A DNA stretch of 64,000 nucleotides from Saccharomonospora sp. CUA-673. GTDB taxonomy: Bacteria > Actinomycetota > Actinomycetes > Mycobacteriales > Pseudonocardiaceae. Made by a program: the position numbers and the translations under genes. Shown here piece by piece: positions 51,987-61,957 of the stretch. The stretch lies in the NCBI RefSeq assembly GCF_001942305.1, contig NZ_MKKE01000006.1, positions 1 through 64,000 on the forward strand, given 5' to 3'. How positions within the stretch are numbered: the stretch's first letter is position 1; every line of letters begins with the position of its first letter. The notes beneath the pieces are model-generated. The model had not been told where the DNA came from and made no database searches. It saw only the letters and a list, made by a program, of their open reading frames with translations.

Positions 51987-53168
51987 TCAGCCCTCGAACG
52001 TGATGTTCCGGCCGGACTTCGGGTCGAACAGCTGGATGCGGTCCGGGTCGAACCAGACGTCCATCGTGACCCCCTCGGTGGCGGCCGAGGCCGCGTCGAG
52101 TCGGGTCACGATCGTCGCGCCCGTGCCCGGGACGTCGGCCGATCCGGCGTCAGCGGCCAGTTCCGCCAGTTCCGCGGTCTGCGCGAGCGAGGAGTCGGCC
52201 GAGAAGTAGGCGTACTTCTCGGCACCCATCGACTCGAGCACGTCCACGGTGGACCGGAACGAGGCACCGGAGGCGCGGTGCTTGTCGTCCACGAGCGCGG
52301 CGTCCTCGAAGTGCTCGGGCCGGATGCCCATCACGACCTCACGGCCCGCTCCCGACGCCTCGACCAGGCCGCGGATGCGGTCGGTCAGCGGCACGTCGCC
52401 CAGCGGGCTCTTCAGCACGCCGTCCTCGAGCGAGGCCGGGACGAAGTTCATCGACGGCGAGCCGATGAACCCGGCGACGAACAGGTTCGCCGGCTGGTCG
52501 TAGAGGAACTGCGGCGACCCGATCTGCTGCACGTGCCCGCTGCGCAGCACCACGACCCGGTCGCCGAGGGTCATCGCCTCGGTCTGGTCGTGCGTGACGT
52601 ACACGGTGGTCGTGCCGAGCTGCTTCTGCAGCTTCGACACCGACGTCCGCATCTGCCCGCGCAGCTTGGCGTCCAGGTTGGACAGCGGTTCGTCCATCAG
52701 GAACGCCTTCGGGCTCCGCACGATCGCCCTGCCCATCGCAACCCGCTGCCGCTGACCACCGGACAGGTTGGCCGGTTTGCGGTCCAGATGCTGGGTCAGG
52801 TCGAGGATCTGCGCCGCCTCGTCCACCTTGGACTCGACGGTCGCGTCGTCGACCTTCGCCAGCCGCAGCGGGAACGCCATGTTCTCCCGCACGCTCATGT
52901 GCGGGTAGAGCGCGTACGACTGGAACACCATCGCGATGTCGCGGTCCTTCGGCGACTTCTCGTTGGCGCGCTGCCCGTCGATGCGCAGCTCTCCGCCGGA
53001 GATGTCCTCCAGGCCGGCGATCATGTTCAGCGCGGTCGACTTCCCGCAGCCGGACGGGCCGACCAGGATGATGAACTCGCCGTCGGCGATCTCGATGTTC
53101 ATCTCGGACACGGCGAGCGCTCCGTCGGGGTAGCGCTTGGTCACCTTGTCGAGCACGATCTCTGCCAT
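51987..53168 (-). CDS. sugC: ABC transporter ATPase of the SugC/MalK/UgpC group
   Basis: 393 residues. Walker A GPSGCGKST (36-44), signature LSGGQRQRVAMGRAIV, Walker B AFLMDEPLSNLDAKLR and the switch His (TTVYVTHDQTEAM) are intact. A C-terminal TOBE/regulatory domain carries MGIRPEHFEDAAL. It powers uptake through the SugA/SugB pair encoded upstream. In mycobacteria SugABC-LpqY recycles trehalose, and the order lpqY-sugA-sugB-sugC next to corA is the same, so trehalose is the best guess for the substrate. Confidence 0.92.
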   Translation of the reverse strand: MAEIVLDKVTKRYPDGALAVSEMNIEIADGEFIILVGPSGCGKSTALNMIAGLEDISGGELRIDGQRANEKSPKDRDIAMVFQSYALYPHMSVRENMAFPLRLAKVDDATVESKVDEAAQILDLTQHLDRKPANLSGGQRQRVAMGRAIVRSPKAFLMDEPLSNLDAKLRGQMRTSVSKLQKQLGTTTVYVTHDQTEAMTLGDRVVVLRSGHVQQIGSPQFLYDQPANLFVAGFIGSPSMNFVPASLEDGVLKSPLGDVPLTDRIRGLVEASGAGREVVMGIRPEHFEDAALVDDKHRASGASFRSTVDVLESMGAEKYAYFSADSSLAQTAELAELAADAGSADVPGTGATIVTRLDAASAATEGVTMDVWFDPDRIQLFDPKSGRNITFEG

Positions 53169-53172
53169 TGCC

Positions 53173-54011
53173 TTACCCCTTCACGGCACCGGACGTCAGC
53201 CCCGCGACGATGCGGCGCTGGAAGAACAACACGAACAGAATGATCGGGATGGTGATCACCACGCGGCCGCGGAGATCGTCCCCGTCGGATCCTCGAACTG
53301 CGAGGCGCCGGTGAAGAACGACAGGGCCGCCGGAACGGTGCGCGAGGCCTCGGTGGAGGTCAACGAGATCGCGAACAGGAAGTCGTTCCAGCACAGGATG
53401 AACACCAGGATCGCCGTGGTGAACACACCGGGCGCCGCCAGCGGGGCGATCACCTTGCGGAACGCCTGCGCCGGGCTGGCACCGTCCATCTTGGCCGCCT
53501 TCTCCAGTTCCCACGGGATCTCCCGGAAGAACGACGACAGCGTGTAGATCGCCAACGGCAGGGCGAACGTGATGTACGGCAGGATCAGCCCCGGCCACGT
53601 GTCGAACAGTCCGAGCTGACGCTCGATGTTGAACAGCGGCGTCACCAACGAGATCTGCGGGAACATCGCGATCAGCAACGACACCCCGATCAGTGCCTTC
53701 TTGCCGGGGAAGTCGAGCCGCGCGATCGCGTACGCCGCCATCATGCCGAGGATCACCGCGATCAGCGTGGAGATCAGCGAGATGCCGATCGAGTTGATCA
53801 ACGGCCGGATGAACTCGCCCATCGCGAAGATGTCGCGATAGTTCTCGAGTGTCCATTCGCGAGGGATGAAGTGCCCGTCGCCGAGCGTCGCGGGCGTCTT
53901 GAACGACAGCGACGCGATCCACAGCACGGGGACGAGTGCGTACGCCACCACGATGATGTCGAGCAGCACCCAACGTGCCTTGCGCCCCACGGTGGCAGTC
54001 TGCATGACCAT
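53173..54011 (-). CDS. sugB: ABC sugar permease SugB-like, apparent frameshift near the C-terminus
   Basis: 279 residues after one added base near 53261-53264. It has six membrane segments, with the EAA loop [29 protein letters not shown]. As given the frame stops after [12 protein letters not shown]; in the next frame the standard family end follows ([29 protein letters not shown]), lying four bases from sugC. ATG 54011 overlaps the sugA stop (TGATG); MQTATV at 54005 is an alternative. It forms the channel with SugA. Confidence 0.87.
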
Positions 54012-54964
54012 CAGCGCTTACCTCCGTCGTCGCTGCCCGGTGCCGCCGTGCCGAAGCCCTTCACGAAGACGAACGCGATGAGCGCGACCGTCAGGAAGAT
54101 GAGCACGGCCATGGCGGATCCGATACCGAGGTTCAACCCCTTGATGAGGTTGTTGTACGTCTGCATCGACACCGACGAGGTGTCGTTGGCCCCGCCGGTC
54201 AGCACGAAGATGTTGTCGAAGATCCGGAACGCGTCCAACGTGCGGAACAGCAACGCCACCAGGATCGCCGGTTTCATCACCGGCACCATCACCTTGATGA
54301 ACCGTTGCCACGCGTTGGCGCCGTCCATCGACGCCGCCCGCATCAGATCGTCCGGGACCAGCGCCAGGCCCGCCATCAACAGCAGCGCCATGAACGGTGT
54401 GGTCTTCCAGATCTCCGCCAGCATGATGATCATCAGGGACGAGCCGTACTCGGTCAACGGCGCGCCACCGTCGGCGAGCGCGTTGGCCAGGTAGCCGGTT
54501 CCCGGTGTCCAGGCGTAGTACCACGAGAACGCCGCGGCCACCGTCACGATGCCGTACGGGATCAGCGCTACCGTCCGAACCAGACCGCGACCGACGAGGG
54601 TCCGGTGCATGACCAGCGCCAGTCCCATGCCGAGCACGAGCTCGATCGCGACCGTGACGACCGTGATCAGCATCGTGGTGCCGAACGAGGTCCACCAGTA
54701 CGAGTTGGTGAGCACGGCCGCGTAGTTCTCGAACCACACGAACTCGCGCTCGTCGGGGAACCGCAGGTCGTACCGCTGCATCGACAACCAGATCGAGTAG
54801 AGGATCGGGTAGCCGGTGACGGCGAGCATCACGATCGCGGCCGGGGCGCACAGCAGCCAGCCGAGCCTGCGCTCGGCCTTCTTGCCCTCGCTCAGTTTCG
54901 CCTTCGGCGCGGGCGGTTCGGCGCGTTCCGGCGCGCCTGCCGACTCGGTCACGGTGTCGCTCAT
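54011..54964 (-). CDS. sugA: ABC sugar permease SugA-like
   Basis: 317 residues from ATG 54964. A charged Pro/Glu/Lys N-terminus is followed by six membrane segments. The EAA loop is [29 protein letters not shown], and [26 protein letters not shown] is typical of MalF/UgpA-type permeases. Its start overlaps the lpqY stop (ATGA) and its stop overlaps sugB, so lpqY-sugA-sugB is tightly coupled. Confidence 0.92.
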   Translation of the reverse strand: MSDTVTESAGAPERAEPPAPKAKLSEGKKAERRLGWLLCAPAAIVMLAVTGYPILYSIWLSMQRYDLRFPDEREFVWFENYAAVLTNSYWWTSFGTTMLITVVTVAIELVLGMGLALVMHRTLVGRGLVRTVALIPYGIVTVAAAFSWYYAWTPGTGYLANALADGGAPLTEYGSSLMIIMLAEIWKTTPFMALLLMAGLALVPDDLMRAASMDGANAWQRFIKVMVPVMKPAILVALLFRTLDAFRIFDNIFVLTGGANDTSSVSMQTYNNLIKGLNLGIGSAMAVLIFLTVALIAFVFVKGFGTAAPGSDDGGKR

Positions 54965-56286
54965 GGGATCACGCCCTTCGAGTCGAGCGCGTCGGTCAGC
55001 TCGTCGCGCAGCCGCTCCGCCGTGCGTTCGGGATCGATCTCGGACGGCGGCGAGAGCACCTTCGCCATCACGGTCGACAGGTTCTGGTACGCCGGGGTGA
55101 GCGGGCGGACCGCGGCGGTCTCGAGCGCCTCGCGGATGTCCTCGCGCATCGGGTACTCGGTCGCCATGCTCGGGTTGTCCTCGGGATCGGCCGGCCGCGA
55201 CGGGTCGAGCGGCTCGGTGTCGTCGTAGACCGAGGAGATGGTCGGCGGAACACCGTCGCGCAGCGCGGAGAACTTCTGGTGCTCGGCGCTGCGCAGGCAC
55301 AACGCCGCCTCGAACGCCTCCGGTTTCTGCTGCGACGCCGACGACACGGCCAGGTCGTAACCGCCGATGGTGCTGCGGCCCGGTTCGCCCTCGACGACGC
55401 CCGGATACGGCGCCCACTGGAAGTGCTCGAGTTCCTCGGGCTGCTCCGCCGCGTAGGAGGCGTAGACGAACGGCCAGTTCAGCTGGAACGCCCCGCGTCC
55501 CTGCTGCATCGTCAACCGGACCTCGTCCTCCTGCTGGTTCGTCAGCGACGGGTCGGTCAGTCCGGTGCTGCTGACCTCCTTGAGGATGCGCAACGCCTCC
55601 ACCGCGCCCTCGTCGACGACCACGCGCTGCCCGTCGTCCGACAGGATCCGCCCGCCCGCCGACTCGACGATCGAGTTGAACACGACGACCAGGCCCTCGT
55701 ACTGGGCGCCGGTGAACAGGATCTGATGCGGATCGCCCTGCTGCTCGAGCTCACGGGAGGTCTGCATCATCTCCTCCCACGTCGCCGGCGGTTCGGGCGT
55801 GATGCGCTGGTCGTACCAGAGCAGCTGGACGTTGGTGTTCTTCGGCGCGGCCCAGAGCTTGTCGTCCCACTGCGCGGTGCGCAGCGGTCCGGGCAGGACG
55901 TCGCGTTCGGCCTCGGCCTTGTGCTCGCCGGTCCACTCCTCGATCCAGCCGGCCTCGGCGAACTCGGGCACCCACGTGACGTCGAGGCCCAGCACGTCCA
56001 TCGTCTCGTCGTCGGCCGCGAGCCTGCGGACCATCTGCTCCCGCTGGCCGTCCGCGTCGCGCGGCAGTCGGTTGTAGACGATCCGGTACCGGCCGTCGGC
56101 CTCCTCGTTGCAGTTGTCGACGACGGTCTGGAAGTTGTCCTCGGGCGCGTAATAGACGTTGATCGCCGTGCTGTCGCCGGTGCCGCACGCGGTGAGCACG
56201 CTCGCGCCGGTCAGGAGCGTGCAGGCCGACGCCAGCGCCCGTACGGGCGGCCGGTGCCGGCGAGGTCGCGTCCGCGGTATCGCCAT
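54961..56286 (-). CDS. lpqY: Sugar-binding lipoprotein LpqY-like
   Basis: 441 residues from ATG 56286, directly after a GGAGGAGGAG ribosome site. An Arg-rich start and a signal end in the lipobox LTAC (VLTACGTGDS). The extracellular solute-binding family 1 domain follows (INVYYAPEDNFQTVVDNCNEEADGRYRI, MDVLGLDVTWVPEFAEAGWIEEW, GAFQLNWPFVYASYAAE). It captures the sugar for SugABC; trehalose is inferred from mycobacterial synteny. The longer frame to 56538 adds Arg-rich noise. Confidence 0.9.
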   Translation of the reverse strand: MAIPRTRPRRHRPPVRALASACTLLTGASVLTACGTGDSTAINVYYAPEDNFQTVVDNCNEEADGRYRIVYNRLPRDADGQREQMVRRLAADDETMDVLGLDVTWVPEFAEAGWIEEWTGEHKAEAERDVLPGPLRTAQWDDKLWAAPKNTNVQLLWYDQRITPEPPATWEEMMQTSRELEQQGDPHQILFTGAQYEGLVVVFNSIVESAGGRILSDDGQRVVVDEGAVEALRILKEVSSTGLTDPSLTNQQEDEVRLTMQQGRGAFQLNWPFVYASYAAEQPEELEHFQWAPYPGVVEGEPGRSTIGGYDLAVSSASQQKPEAFEAALCLRSAEHQKFSALRDGVPPTISSVYDDTEPLDPSRPADPEDNPSMATEYPMREDIREALETAAVRPLTPAYQNLSTVMAKVLSPPSEIDPERTAERLRDELTDALDSKGVIP

Positions 56287-56584
56287 CTCCTCCTCCTCCA
56301 CGCCGTACACGCGGCCGCCGAAGGAGGTGGTCCTCCGCACGCCGTCGTGCATGGGCTCAGAACACAGTGCTCCGAACGGGGTGATTCCGCCGCTCGGGTG
56401 ATCAGCTCGGGAAAGTATTCCCCGCGGGCCCGCAGGGCAAGCACACACTGTAACGATTCGGGGACGCGCAGGCCGGGAAACGCGACGAAAAGACCGCGAA
56501 ACGCAATCAGCGGACGGCGCGTGCCGTCCGCTGATCAACTCTGGGTGCCGGCTGCGGTGCCGGCAGTGGGTCCGTTCGGGCGGG

Positions 56585-57115
56585 TCAGCCGTGCATGCCC
56601 ATGCTCAGCTTCGCGAGCAGATCGCGGCCCTGCTCGGCGTTGCGCGGCTGGCAGAGCACGTCGTAGCGGCCCGCCACGAGCTGGCTCGACGACGAGAAGT
56701 CCCGCCGCCCCCGCGTCGAGGCGTAGCTCACCGCCGCGAACGCCATGCCGAAGCCGACACCGACGACCAGACCGATGCCGATCGGCGCCAACGCCATGCC
56801 CTCGCCGGCGCTGAACATGCTCAGCAGCAGGCCCACGAACAGACCGAACCACGCGCCCGACGCCGCACCCGTACCGAGCACGCGCCCCCACGACAACCTG
56901 CCGATGACCCGCTCGACGAGCATCAGGTCGACGCCGACGATCGTCACGTCCTGCACCTTGAAATCGCTGTCGGCCAGGTAATCGACGGCGCGCTGCGCCT
57001 CTTCGTAGGTGTTGTACGAGCCGATCGGCCAGCCGGTGGGCGGCGTCGGCAGCTTCGGCAGCCCCGGCGCCTGTCGTCCTGGTCCTGGCGAAAGTGGACC
57101 GGTCACCATCATCAC
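56585..57115 (-). CDS. General-stress-protein-like membrane protein (Rv1234-like)
   Basis: 176 residues. A general-stress domain (IGSYNTYEEAQRAVDYLADSDFKVQDVTIVGVDLMLVERVIGRLSW) precedes two membrane segments (VLGTGAASGAWFGLFVGLLLSMF and IGIGLVVGVGFGMAFAAV) and a basic cytoplasmic tail with YDVLCQPRNAEQGRDLL. The order stress protein / lpqY-sugABC is as in mycobacteria. Function is unknown. ATG at 57115; another Met follows at once. Confidence 0.85.
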   Translation of the reverse strand: MMMVTGPLSPGPGRQAPGLPKLPTPPTGWPIGSYNTYEEAQRAVDYLADSDFKVQDVTIVGVDLMLVERVIGRLSWGRVLGTGAASGAWFGLFVGLLLSMFSAGEGMALAPIGIGLVVGVGFGMAFAAVSYASTRGRRDFSSSSQLVAGRYDVLCQPRNAEQGRDLLAKLSMGMHG

Positions 57116-57328
57116 CTGTGCCTTCGACCTCTCCGTGTTGTCGAGTCGCCTGCCACGCCCGCACTGCCTGCCCGGGCGATACGTAGCGACAACAACCTTA
57201 GAGACAACAATACGGACTCCAGGAGGATGTCCGGATCACCGGATACCTACGCGCCTCGACCACCGCCCCGCAGGCCGCACAGGGCGAAACCGGTGGTGAC
57301 CCGGGGCCGGGCGCACCATGCTGGGCGC

Positions 57329-58015
57329 ATGGCCCCCGTGTCCGGGACGTCCCCGGTGCCCGCCCCGCCGCTGCTACGCACCGACCGCCTTCTTCTGCGG
57401 CCCCTGACCAGCGGCGACACCGCCCACATCGTCGCGCTGCACACCGACCCCGACGTGATGCGCCACCTCGGCCCGCCCGCGCAAAGCGGGTCCGCCACCG
57501 ACGTGGTCGCCCGCGAGGAGGTACCGCGCATGGTCGCCGCGGGCACGAATCACACCGACCCGGACGGGCGGCGGCAACTGCCCCACTACCTCGCCGCCGA
57601 GACCCGGGACGGCGGGCGGTTCCTCGGCTGGTTCCTGCTGCGCCCGGTGACCGACTCGCCACTGCTACCGCGCCGCTCCCCCGCGTCCCTCGAACTCGGC
57701 TACCGCCTGGCCCGCGCCGCCTGGGGCCACGGCTACGCCACCGAAGGCGCCCGCGCCCTCGTCCACGCCGCGTTCACGGAGGCAGGCGCCGACCGGGTGG
57801 TCGCGACGACGATGGCCGTCAACACCGCCAGCCGCCGCGTCCTCGAGAAATGCGGACTGCGGCTGGTCCGCACGTTCTTCCCCGTCTGGGACGAACCACT
57901 GGAGGGCGCCGAGCACGGTGATGTCGAGTACGGGCTCACCAGGGCGGAGTGGACACGTAGCATGAAAGGAGCACAAGCAACCGCCAGCGACAGAAGGTCG
58001 GTGCCCGAGCAGTGA
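57329..58015 (+). CDS. GNAT family N-acetyltransferase
   Basis: 228 residues from ATG 57329. RimJ/RimL-type GNAT: LRTDRLLLRPLTSGDTAHIVALHTDPDVMRHLG at the start, the acetyl-CoA loop LARAAWGHGYATEGARALVHAAF, and NTASRRVLEKCGLRLVRTF at the end. The substrate may be a protein N-terminus or a small amine. It ends inside the Mrp start (GTGA overlap), so the two are coupled; the meaning is unclear. The frame open far upstream is not protein-like before this point. Confidence 0.87.
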   Translation: MAPVSGTSPVPAPPLLRTDRLLLRPLTSGDTAHIVALHTDPDVMRHLGPPAQSGSATDVVAREEVPRMVAAGTNHTDPDGRRQLPHYLAAETRDGGRFLGWFLLRPVTDSPLLPRRSPASLELGYRLARAAWGHGYATEGARALVHAAFTEAGADRVVATTMAVNTASRRVLEKCGLRLVRTFFPVWDEPLEGAEHGDVEYGLTRAEWTRSMKGAQATASDRRSVPEQ

Positions 58016-59157
58016 CCACCATGCAAGACAAGCCCAGTGTCGAGACCGTCCGCACAGCACTGAACTCGGTGCAGGACCCGGAGATCCACAAACCGATCAC
58101 CGAACTCGGCATGGTCAAGGACATCACCGTGGGCGACGACGGCGTCGTGACGGTCGGGGTGTACCTCACGGTGGCCGGGTGCCCCATGAAGGACACGATC
58201 ACCAAGGACACGAAGGCCGCCGTCAGCGAGCTGTCCGGCGTCACCGACGTGCAGGTCGAACTCGACGTCATGAGCGACGAGCAGCGCACCGAGCTGCGCA
58301 AACAGCTCCGCGGCGACGCCGAGGAGCCGGTGATCCCGTTCGCCCAGCCCGGCTCGATGACCCGCGTGTACTGCGTCGCGTCCGGCAAGGGCGGCGTCGG
58401 CAAGTCCAGCGTCACCGTCAACCTGGCCGCGGCGATGGCCGAGCGCGGCCTCAAGGTGGGCGTCGTCGACGCCGACATCTACGGCCACTCCGTGCCTCGC
58501 ATGCTGGGTGCCGACGAGAAGCCCACCAAGGTCGAGTCGATGATCATGCCGCCGCAGGCGCACGGCGTGAAGGTCATCTCCATCGGCATGTTCACGCCCG
58601 GCAACACGCCCGTGGTGTGGCGCGGGCCGATGCTGCACCGCGCGCTCCAGCAGTTCCTCGCGGACGTGTTCTGGGGCGACCTCGACATCCTGCTGCTCGA
58701 CCTGCCCCCGGGCACCGGCGACATCGCGATCTCCGTCGCGCAGCTGATCCCAAACGCCGAGATCCTCGTCGTCACCACGCCGCAGCAGGCCGCCGCCGAG
58801 GTGGCCGAGCGCGCCGGCGCGATCGCGCTGCAGACGCGTCAGCGCATCGCGGGCGTGATCGAGAACATGTCGTGGTTCGAAGGCCCCGACGGGTCGCGGA
58901 TGGAGATCTTCGGCTCCGGCGGCGGGCAGACCGTCGCCGACTCGCTGTCGAAGTCCGTCGGCTCCGAGGTGCCGCTGCTCGGCCAGGTGCCGCTCGAGAC
59001 GAAGCTGCGGGAACAGGGCGACGCCGGTACGCCCCTCGTGCTGTCCGACCCCGAGTCGGGCGCGTCCGAGGTGCTGCGTTCGGCCGCGGAGAAGCTGTCG
59101 GTCCGGGCCCGCGGGCTCGCCGGCATGATGCTCAACGTCTCCCCCGCCGGCAACTAA
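58012..59157 (+). CDS. mrp: Mrp/ApbC-type iron-sulfur carrier ATPase
   Basis: 381 residues. An N-terminal DUF59/MIP18 domain (5-85, ALNSVQDPEIHKPITELGMVKDI, with GCPMKDTITKDTK) precedes the MinD-like ATPase with GKGGVGKSS at about 125-133 and DADIYGHSVPRML, and LLLDLPPGTGDIAISVAQ. Mrp proteins carry Fe-S clusters to target enzymes; the window's NirB, NasA and AdnA all need such clusters. It lies near tatB-htrA-rseA-sigE as in mycobacteria (Rv1229c). Repeat array D begins seven bases after its stop. Confidence 0.92.
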   Translation: MTTMQDKPSVETVRTALNSVQDPEIHKPITELGMVKDITVGDDGVVTVGVYLTVAGCPMKDTITKDTKAAVSELSGVTDVQVELDVMSDEQRTELRKQLRGDAEEPVIPFAQPGSMTRVYCVASGKGGVGKSSVTVNLAAAMAERGLKVGVVDADIYGHSVPRMLGADEKPTKVESMIMPPQAHGVKVISIGMFTPGNTPVVWRGPMLHRALQQFLADVFWGDLDILLLDLPPGTGDIAISVAQLIPNAEILVVTTPQQAAAEVAERAGAIALQTRQRIAGVIENMSWFEGPDGSRMEIFGSGGGQTVADSLSKSVGSEVPLLGQVPLETKLREQGDAGTPLVLSDPESGASEVLRSAAEKLSVRARGLAGMMLNVSPAGN

Positions 59158-59164
59158 CGAACGC

Positions 59165-59290
59165 CGCCGTGTCAGCACCTCGCGTCGCCGTGTTGTGAGT
59201 TGGCGTCGCCGTGTCAGCACTTCGCGTCGCCGTGTCAGCACTTCGCGACGCGGTGTTGGCGTCTCGCGTCGCCGTGTTGTGAGTTGGGAC
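59165..59290 (+). repeat. 21-bp tandem repeat array D (6 units)
   Basis: Units begin at 59165, 59186, 59207, 59228, 59249 and 59270. Three carry cgccgtgtcagca; the others are variants with cgccgtgttgtgagttgg or cgcggtgttggcgtc. It follows the mrp stop in mrp orientation. The strong terminator at 59292 follows it directly. Confidence 0.8.
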
Positions 59291-59291
59291 C

Positions 59292-59337
59292 GAGGACCCG
59301 AGGCACTCACCCCCAGTTTCGGGTGCCTCGGGTCCTC
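59292..59337. terminator. Terminator between mrp and tatB
   Basis: A perfect 15-bp stem, gaggacccgaggcac (59292-59306) with its complement at 59323-59337, around a 16-base loop. There is no long T-run, usual in GC-rich actinobacteria. It lies between convergent mrp and tatB, flanked by repeat arrays D and E. Confidence 0.8.
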
Positions 59338-59492
59338 CTCCGCGGGCATGACGAGCCCGTCCCCTGCGGAAAAGCGCCGGTCGAAGATCCCCGGCACCAG
59401 GGTTACGCATCACGGCATCGTGGGGTTGCCGGAATACGACGAAAGTAGGGTCTACGTCTCACAACGCGGCGCCGCGCGTAGGCAACACCGTG
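59338..59492. other. Intergenic stretch between repeat arrays, no gene seen
   Basis: About 155 bases between the terminator and array E. No start codon with a ribosome site opens a protein-like frame on either strand, and no tRNA-like or long hairpin structure is visible. A degenerate repeat unit (gtaggcaacaccgtg) precedes array E. Confidence 0.5.
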
Positions 59493-59618
59493 ACGCGAAA
59501 CGCTGACACGGCGACGTAGAACGCTGACACGGCCGCGCGAGATGCTGACACGGCCGCGCGAGATGCTGACACGGCCGCGCGAGATGCCAACACGGCGACG
59601 TGTGTTGCTGACACGGCC
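59493..59618 (-). repeat. 21-bp tandem repeat array E (6 units)
   Basis: Units begin at 59493, 59514, 59535, 59556, 59577 and 59598, with tgctgacacgg on the + strand in most. Reading leftward, the array begins 14 bases beyond the tatB stop, in tatB orientation. Arrays D and E therefore face each other across the mrp-tatB terminator. Two neighbouring units (59535 and 59556) are identical. Confidence 0.8.
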
Positions 59619-59632
59619 GCGGGGGCCGGGGG

Positions 59633-60097
59633 TTACGTGGCGTCCGGGTCCACCGGGGGGTTCTCGCCGGGCTTGAGGGGGTCGCCACCGCGGGTCGCGC
59701 CTCCGCCGCCGACCGCCGCCGAACCGTTCGCACCCGCGGCGCCCGCCGAGCCTGCGGAACCGTTGCTGCGCGGGCCGTCGCCCCCGACGGGGCGGGTGGC
59801 ATTGATGTCGTTGAGGCCGACCGGGTCGGGGTCGCCGTCGAACAGATGCTGGGTGACGGCGCGCTTCGGGTCGAAGTTGCGCAGTCCGCGCAGGTCCTCG
59901 ATGGGCTTGCGGAACTCCTCGTACTCCGTGCCCATTTCGTTCTTGAGCTGCTGCCGCGCGCCGGTCGCGAAGTCGCGCACCTTCCGCATGGACTTGCCCA
60001 GCCACGATGCGGCCTCGGGCAGCCGTTCCGGGCCCAGGATGAACAGTGCCGCCACGAGGAGAATGAGAATCTCGCTCCAGCCAATGCTCTCGAACAC
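59633..60097 (-). CDS. tatB: Sec-independent translocase protein TatB
   Basis: 154 residues. One N-terminal membrane helix with the TatB signature ([51 protein letters not shown]) is followed by an amphipathic helix and an Ala/Gly-rich variable tail. It is the receptor component of the twin-arginine export pathway at the cytoplasmic membrane. It lies 47 bases after htrA in the same direction, as in the mycobacterial sigE-rseA-htrA-tatB cluster. Confidence 0.92.
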   Translation of the reverse strand: MFESIGWSEILILLVAALFILGPERLPEAASWLGKSMRKVRDFATGARQQLKNEMGTEYEEFRKPIEDLRGLRNFDPKRAVTQHLFDGDPDPVGLNDINATRPVGGDGPRSNGSAGSAGAAGANGSAAVGGGGATRGGDPLKPGENPPVDPDAT

Positions 60098-60144
60098 CTG
60101 GGTAACCTCCGCGTCTTCGACCGCTCGGGGGTCAGCCTACAAGG

Positions 60145-61768
60145 TCAGTCTGAACCCAGGGTGACATCGACAGTAAGTGCCCTGCCGTCACGCACGAGCC
60201 GCACCGGCACGGTCTCGTCGACGTCGTGTTCGCGGACCGCGACGGTCAGCTCGGCCGCGTTGCGCACCTGCCGCTCGCCGATGCGGGTGATCACGTCGCC
60301 CTCGCGGATACCCGCCCGGTCCGCGGGCCCCTGACCTCGCACGTTCTGCACCTGGGCACCCTCGGAGGTGTTCGCCGACACCGACGCCGCGTTGACGCCC
60401 ATGTCGGCGTGCGTGACCTCGCCGTCGCGGATCAGCGCTTCCGCGATGCGCATCGCCTGGTCGACGGGGATGGCGAAGCCGAGGCCGATGCTGCCGCCCT
60501 CGCCCTCACCGCCGGTGCGGATCATCGAGTTGATGCCCACCAGCGCGCCGCGGGCGTCGACGAGCGCGCCGCCGGAGTTGCCGGGGTTGATCGCGGCGTC
60601 GGTCTGGATGGCGTCGTAGGTGACGTTGGGCTGGCCGTTCTCCCCCAGCGCCGTGACGGGCCGGTCGACGGCACTGACGATGCCCTCGGTCACGGTGTTC
60701 TCCAGGCCGAACGGCGAGCCGACGGCGACGACCCCGTCGCCCGGCGCGAGTTCGGACGAACGGCCGACCTCGATGACGACCGGATCGTCGACGTTGACCT
60801 TGAGCACGGCCAGGTCGGTGTGCGGGTCGCTGCCGACGACCTGTGCCTGCACGCGCGTGCCGTCGGTGAAGACGGTGGAGATCTCGGTGCCCTCGGAGTC
60901 GACGGCCTGGGAGATGACGTGGTGGTTGGTGAGCACGTAGCCCTCGCCGTCGATGACGACACCCGAGCCCACGCCGCCGTTCTGGCCCGAGGTGACCTCG
61001 ATCGACACGACCGCGGGTGCGACGCGCTGGGCGATGCCGGCGATCGAGTCGGCCGGGCGTTCCTTGGCCGCCTCGGCCTCGGCGAGGTTGAGTTCGCCGC
61101 GCAGCTCGTCACCGGTGGTGCCGACGGCCCAGCCGACGACGCCGCCGACCGCGCCGACGGCCAGCGCCACGACGGCGAGCAGCGCCAGTGCGGTCGGTTT
61201 GACGCGCCTGCCGAACAGCAGTTCCGGCACGCTCAGCTGCGCGCCGGGTTTCTTCTCGGTGTCGTCGTCGGGTTCGTCCTCGGCGGTGCTGACGGCGGGG
61301 GTGCTGAGCATGGCGCCGCGCCCGGGTCACGCCACGGGTCGCCCTCGGAGGCCCACAGCGGTTCGTCCCCGTCGCCGCTGCCCTGCTGATTGACGTTGCC
61401 TGGTCACCGTAGGGACGCTGCAGGATGACGTCCTCGGCGCCGGGCGGACGACTGAAGGCCTCGACGAGCGATTCGGGTGCGGGCGGGGCCGACACCGCGG
61501 GCGCGTGGTCGGAGCCGCGGGCGGGCAGTTCGTCGAACGAGCCGTCGACACCGCGGGGCCTGCCGAACGTCGCAGCCGCGGACGGGTCGACCGCGGGTCG
61601 CGCGATGGGCCGTGGGCGCAGCCGCGGCTCCCCGCTCTCCCGACCGGCCTGGTCCGGACCGACTCCGCCACCCTGACCGCTGTGACCGGCCTGACCGCCC
61701 TGGCCGTTCTGGCCGGCGTGGCCGTCGTCGTGGTGGCCCTCCTGGGACGAGTTCGGTGGCTGGCTCAT
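60145..61768 (-). CDS. htrA: HtrA-family membrane serine protease (S1C, PDZ), two apparent frameshifts
   Basis: 541 residues after one added base at each of two sites (near 61395-61402 and 61313-61318). The Gly/Pro-rich cytoplasmic N-terminus begins at ATG 61768 after AGGGGAAG and continues through GRPRGVDGSFDELPARGSD, then in a second frame through GDEPLWASEGDPWRDPG. The third frame holds the membrane helix (TALALLAVVALAVGAVGGVVGW), the catalytic triad His (NHHVIS), Asp (HTDLAVLKV), Ser (NPGNSGGALV) and a C-terminal PDZ domain. In mycobacteria HtrA acts in envelope stress with SigE and RseA, the genes upstream. Confidence 0.88.
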
Positions 61769-61957
61769 CTTCCCCTGACAAACGGTTCGTCGCGTGCTCG
61801 TGACTCGGACGGAGACTACGTGTGCCGCCGGGGACGCACAGCGCCCCGGGAGCATCCGAACCGATCATGGCGCGTGGGCGGTGAAGTCGGCGTGGGCCGC
61901 GCGCCGCCGGTCAGCGGCGGGGCGCCGCGGCCGGCGGGGACTCGGCGGCGTGGGAAC

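Noticed and set aside
59165..59618. The 21-bp arrays as a CRISPR locus.
   Set aside because: Units are contiguous with no unique spacers of 30 bases or more, and no cas genes are present. The Cas4-like protein at 43574 is a stand-alone RecB-family nuclease.
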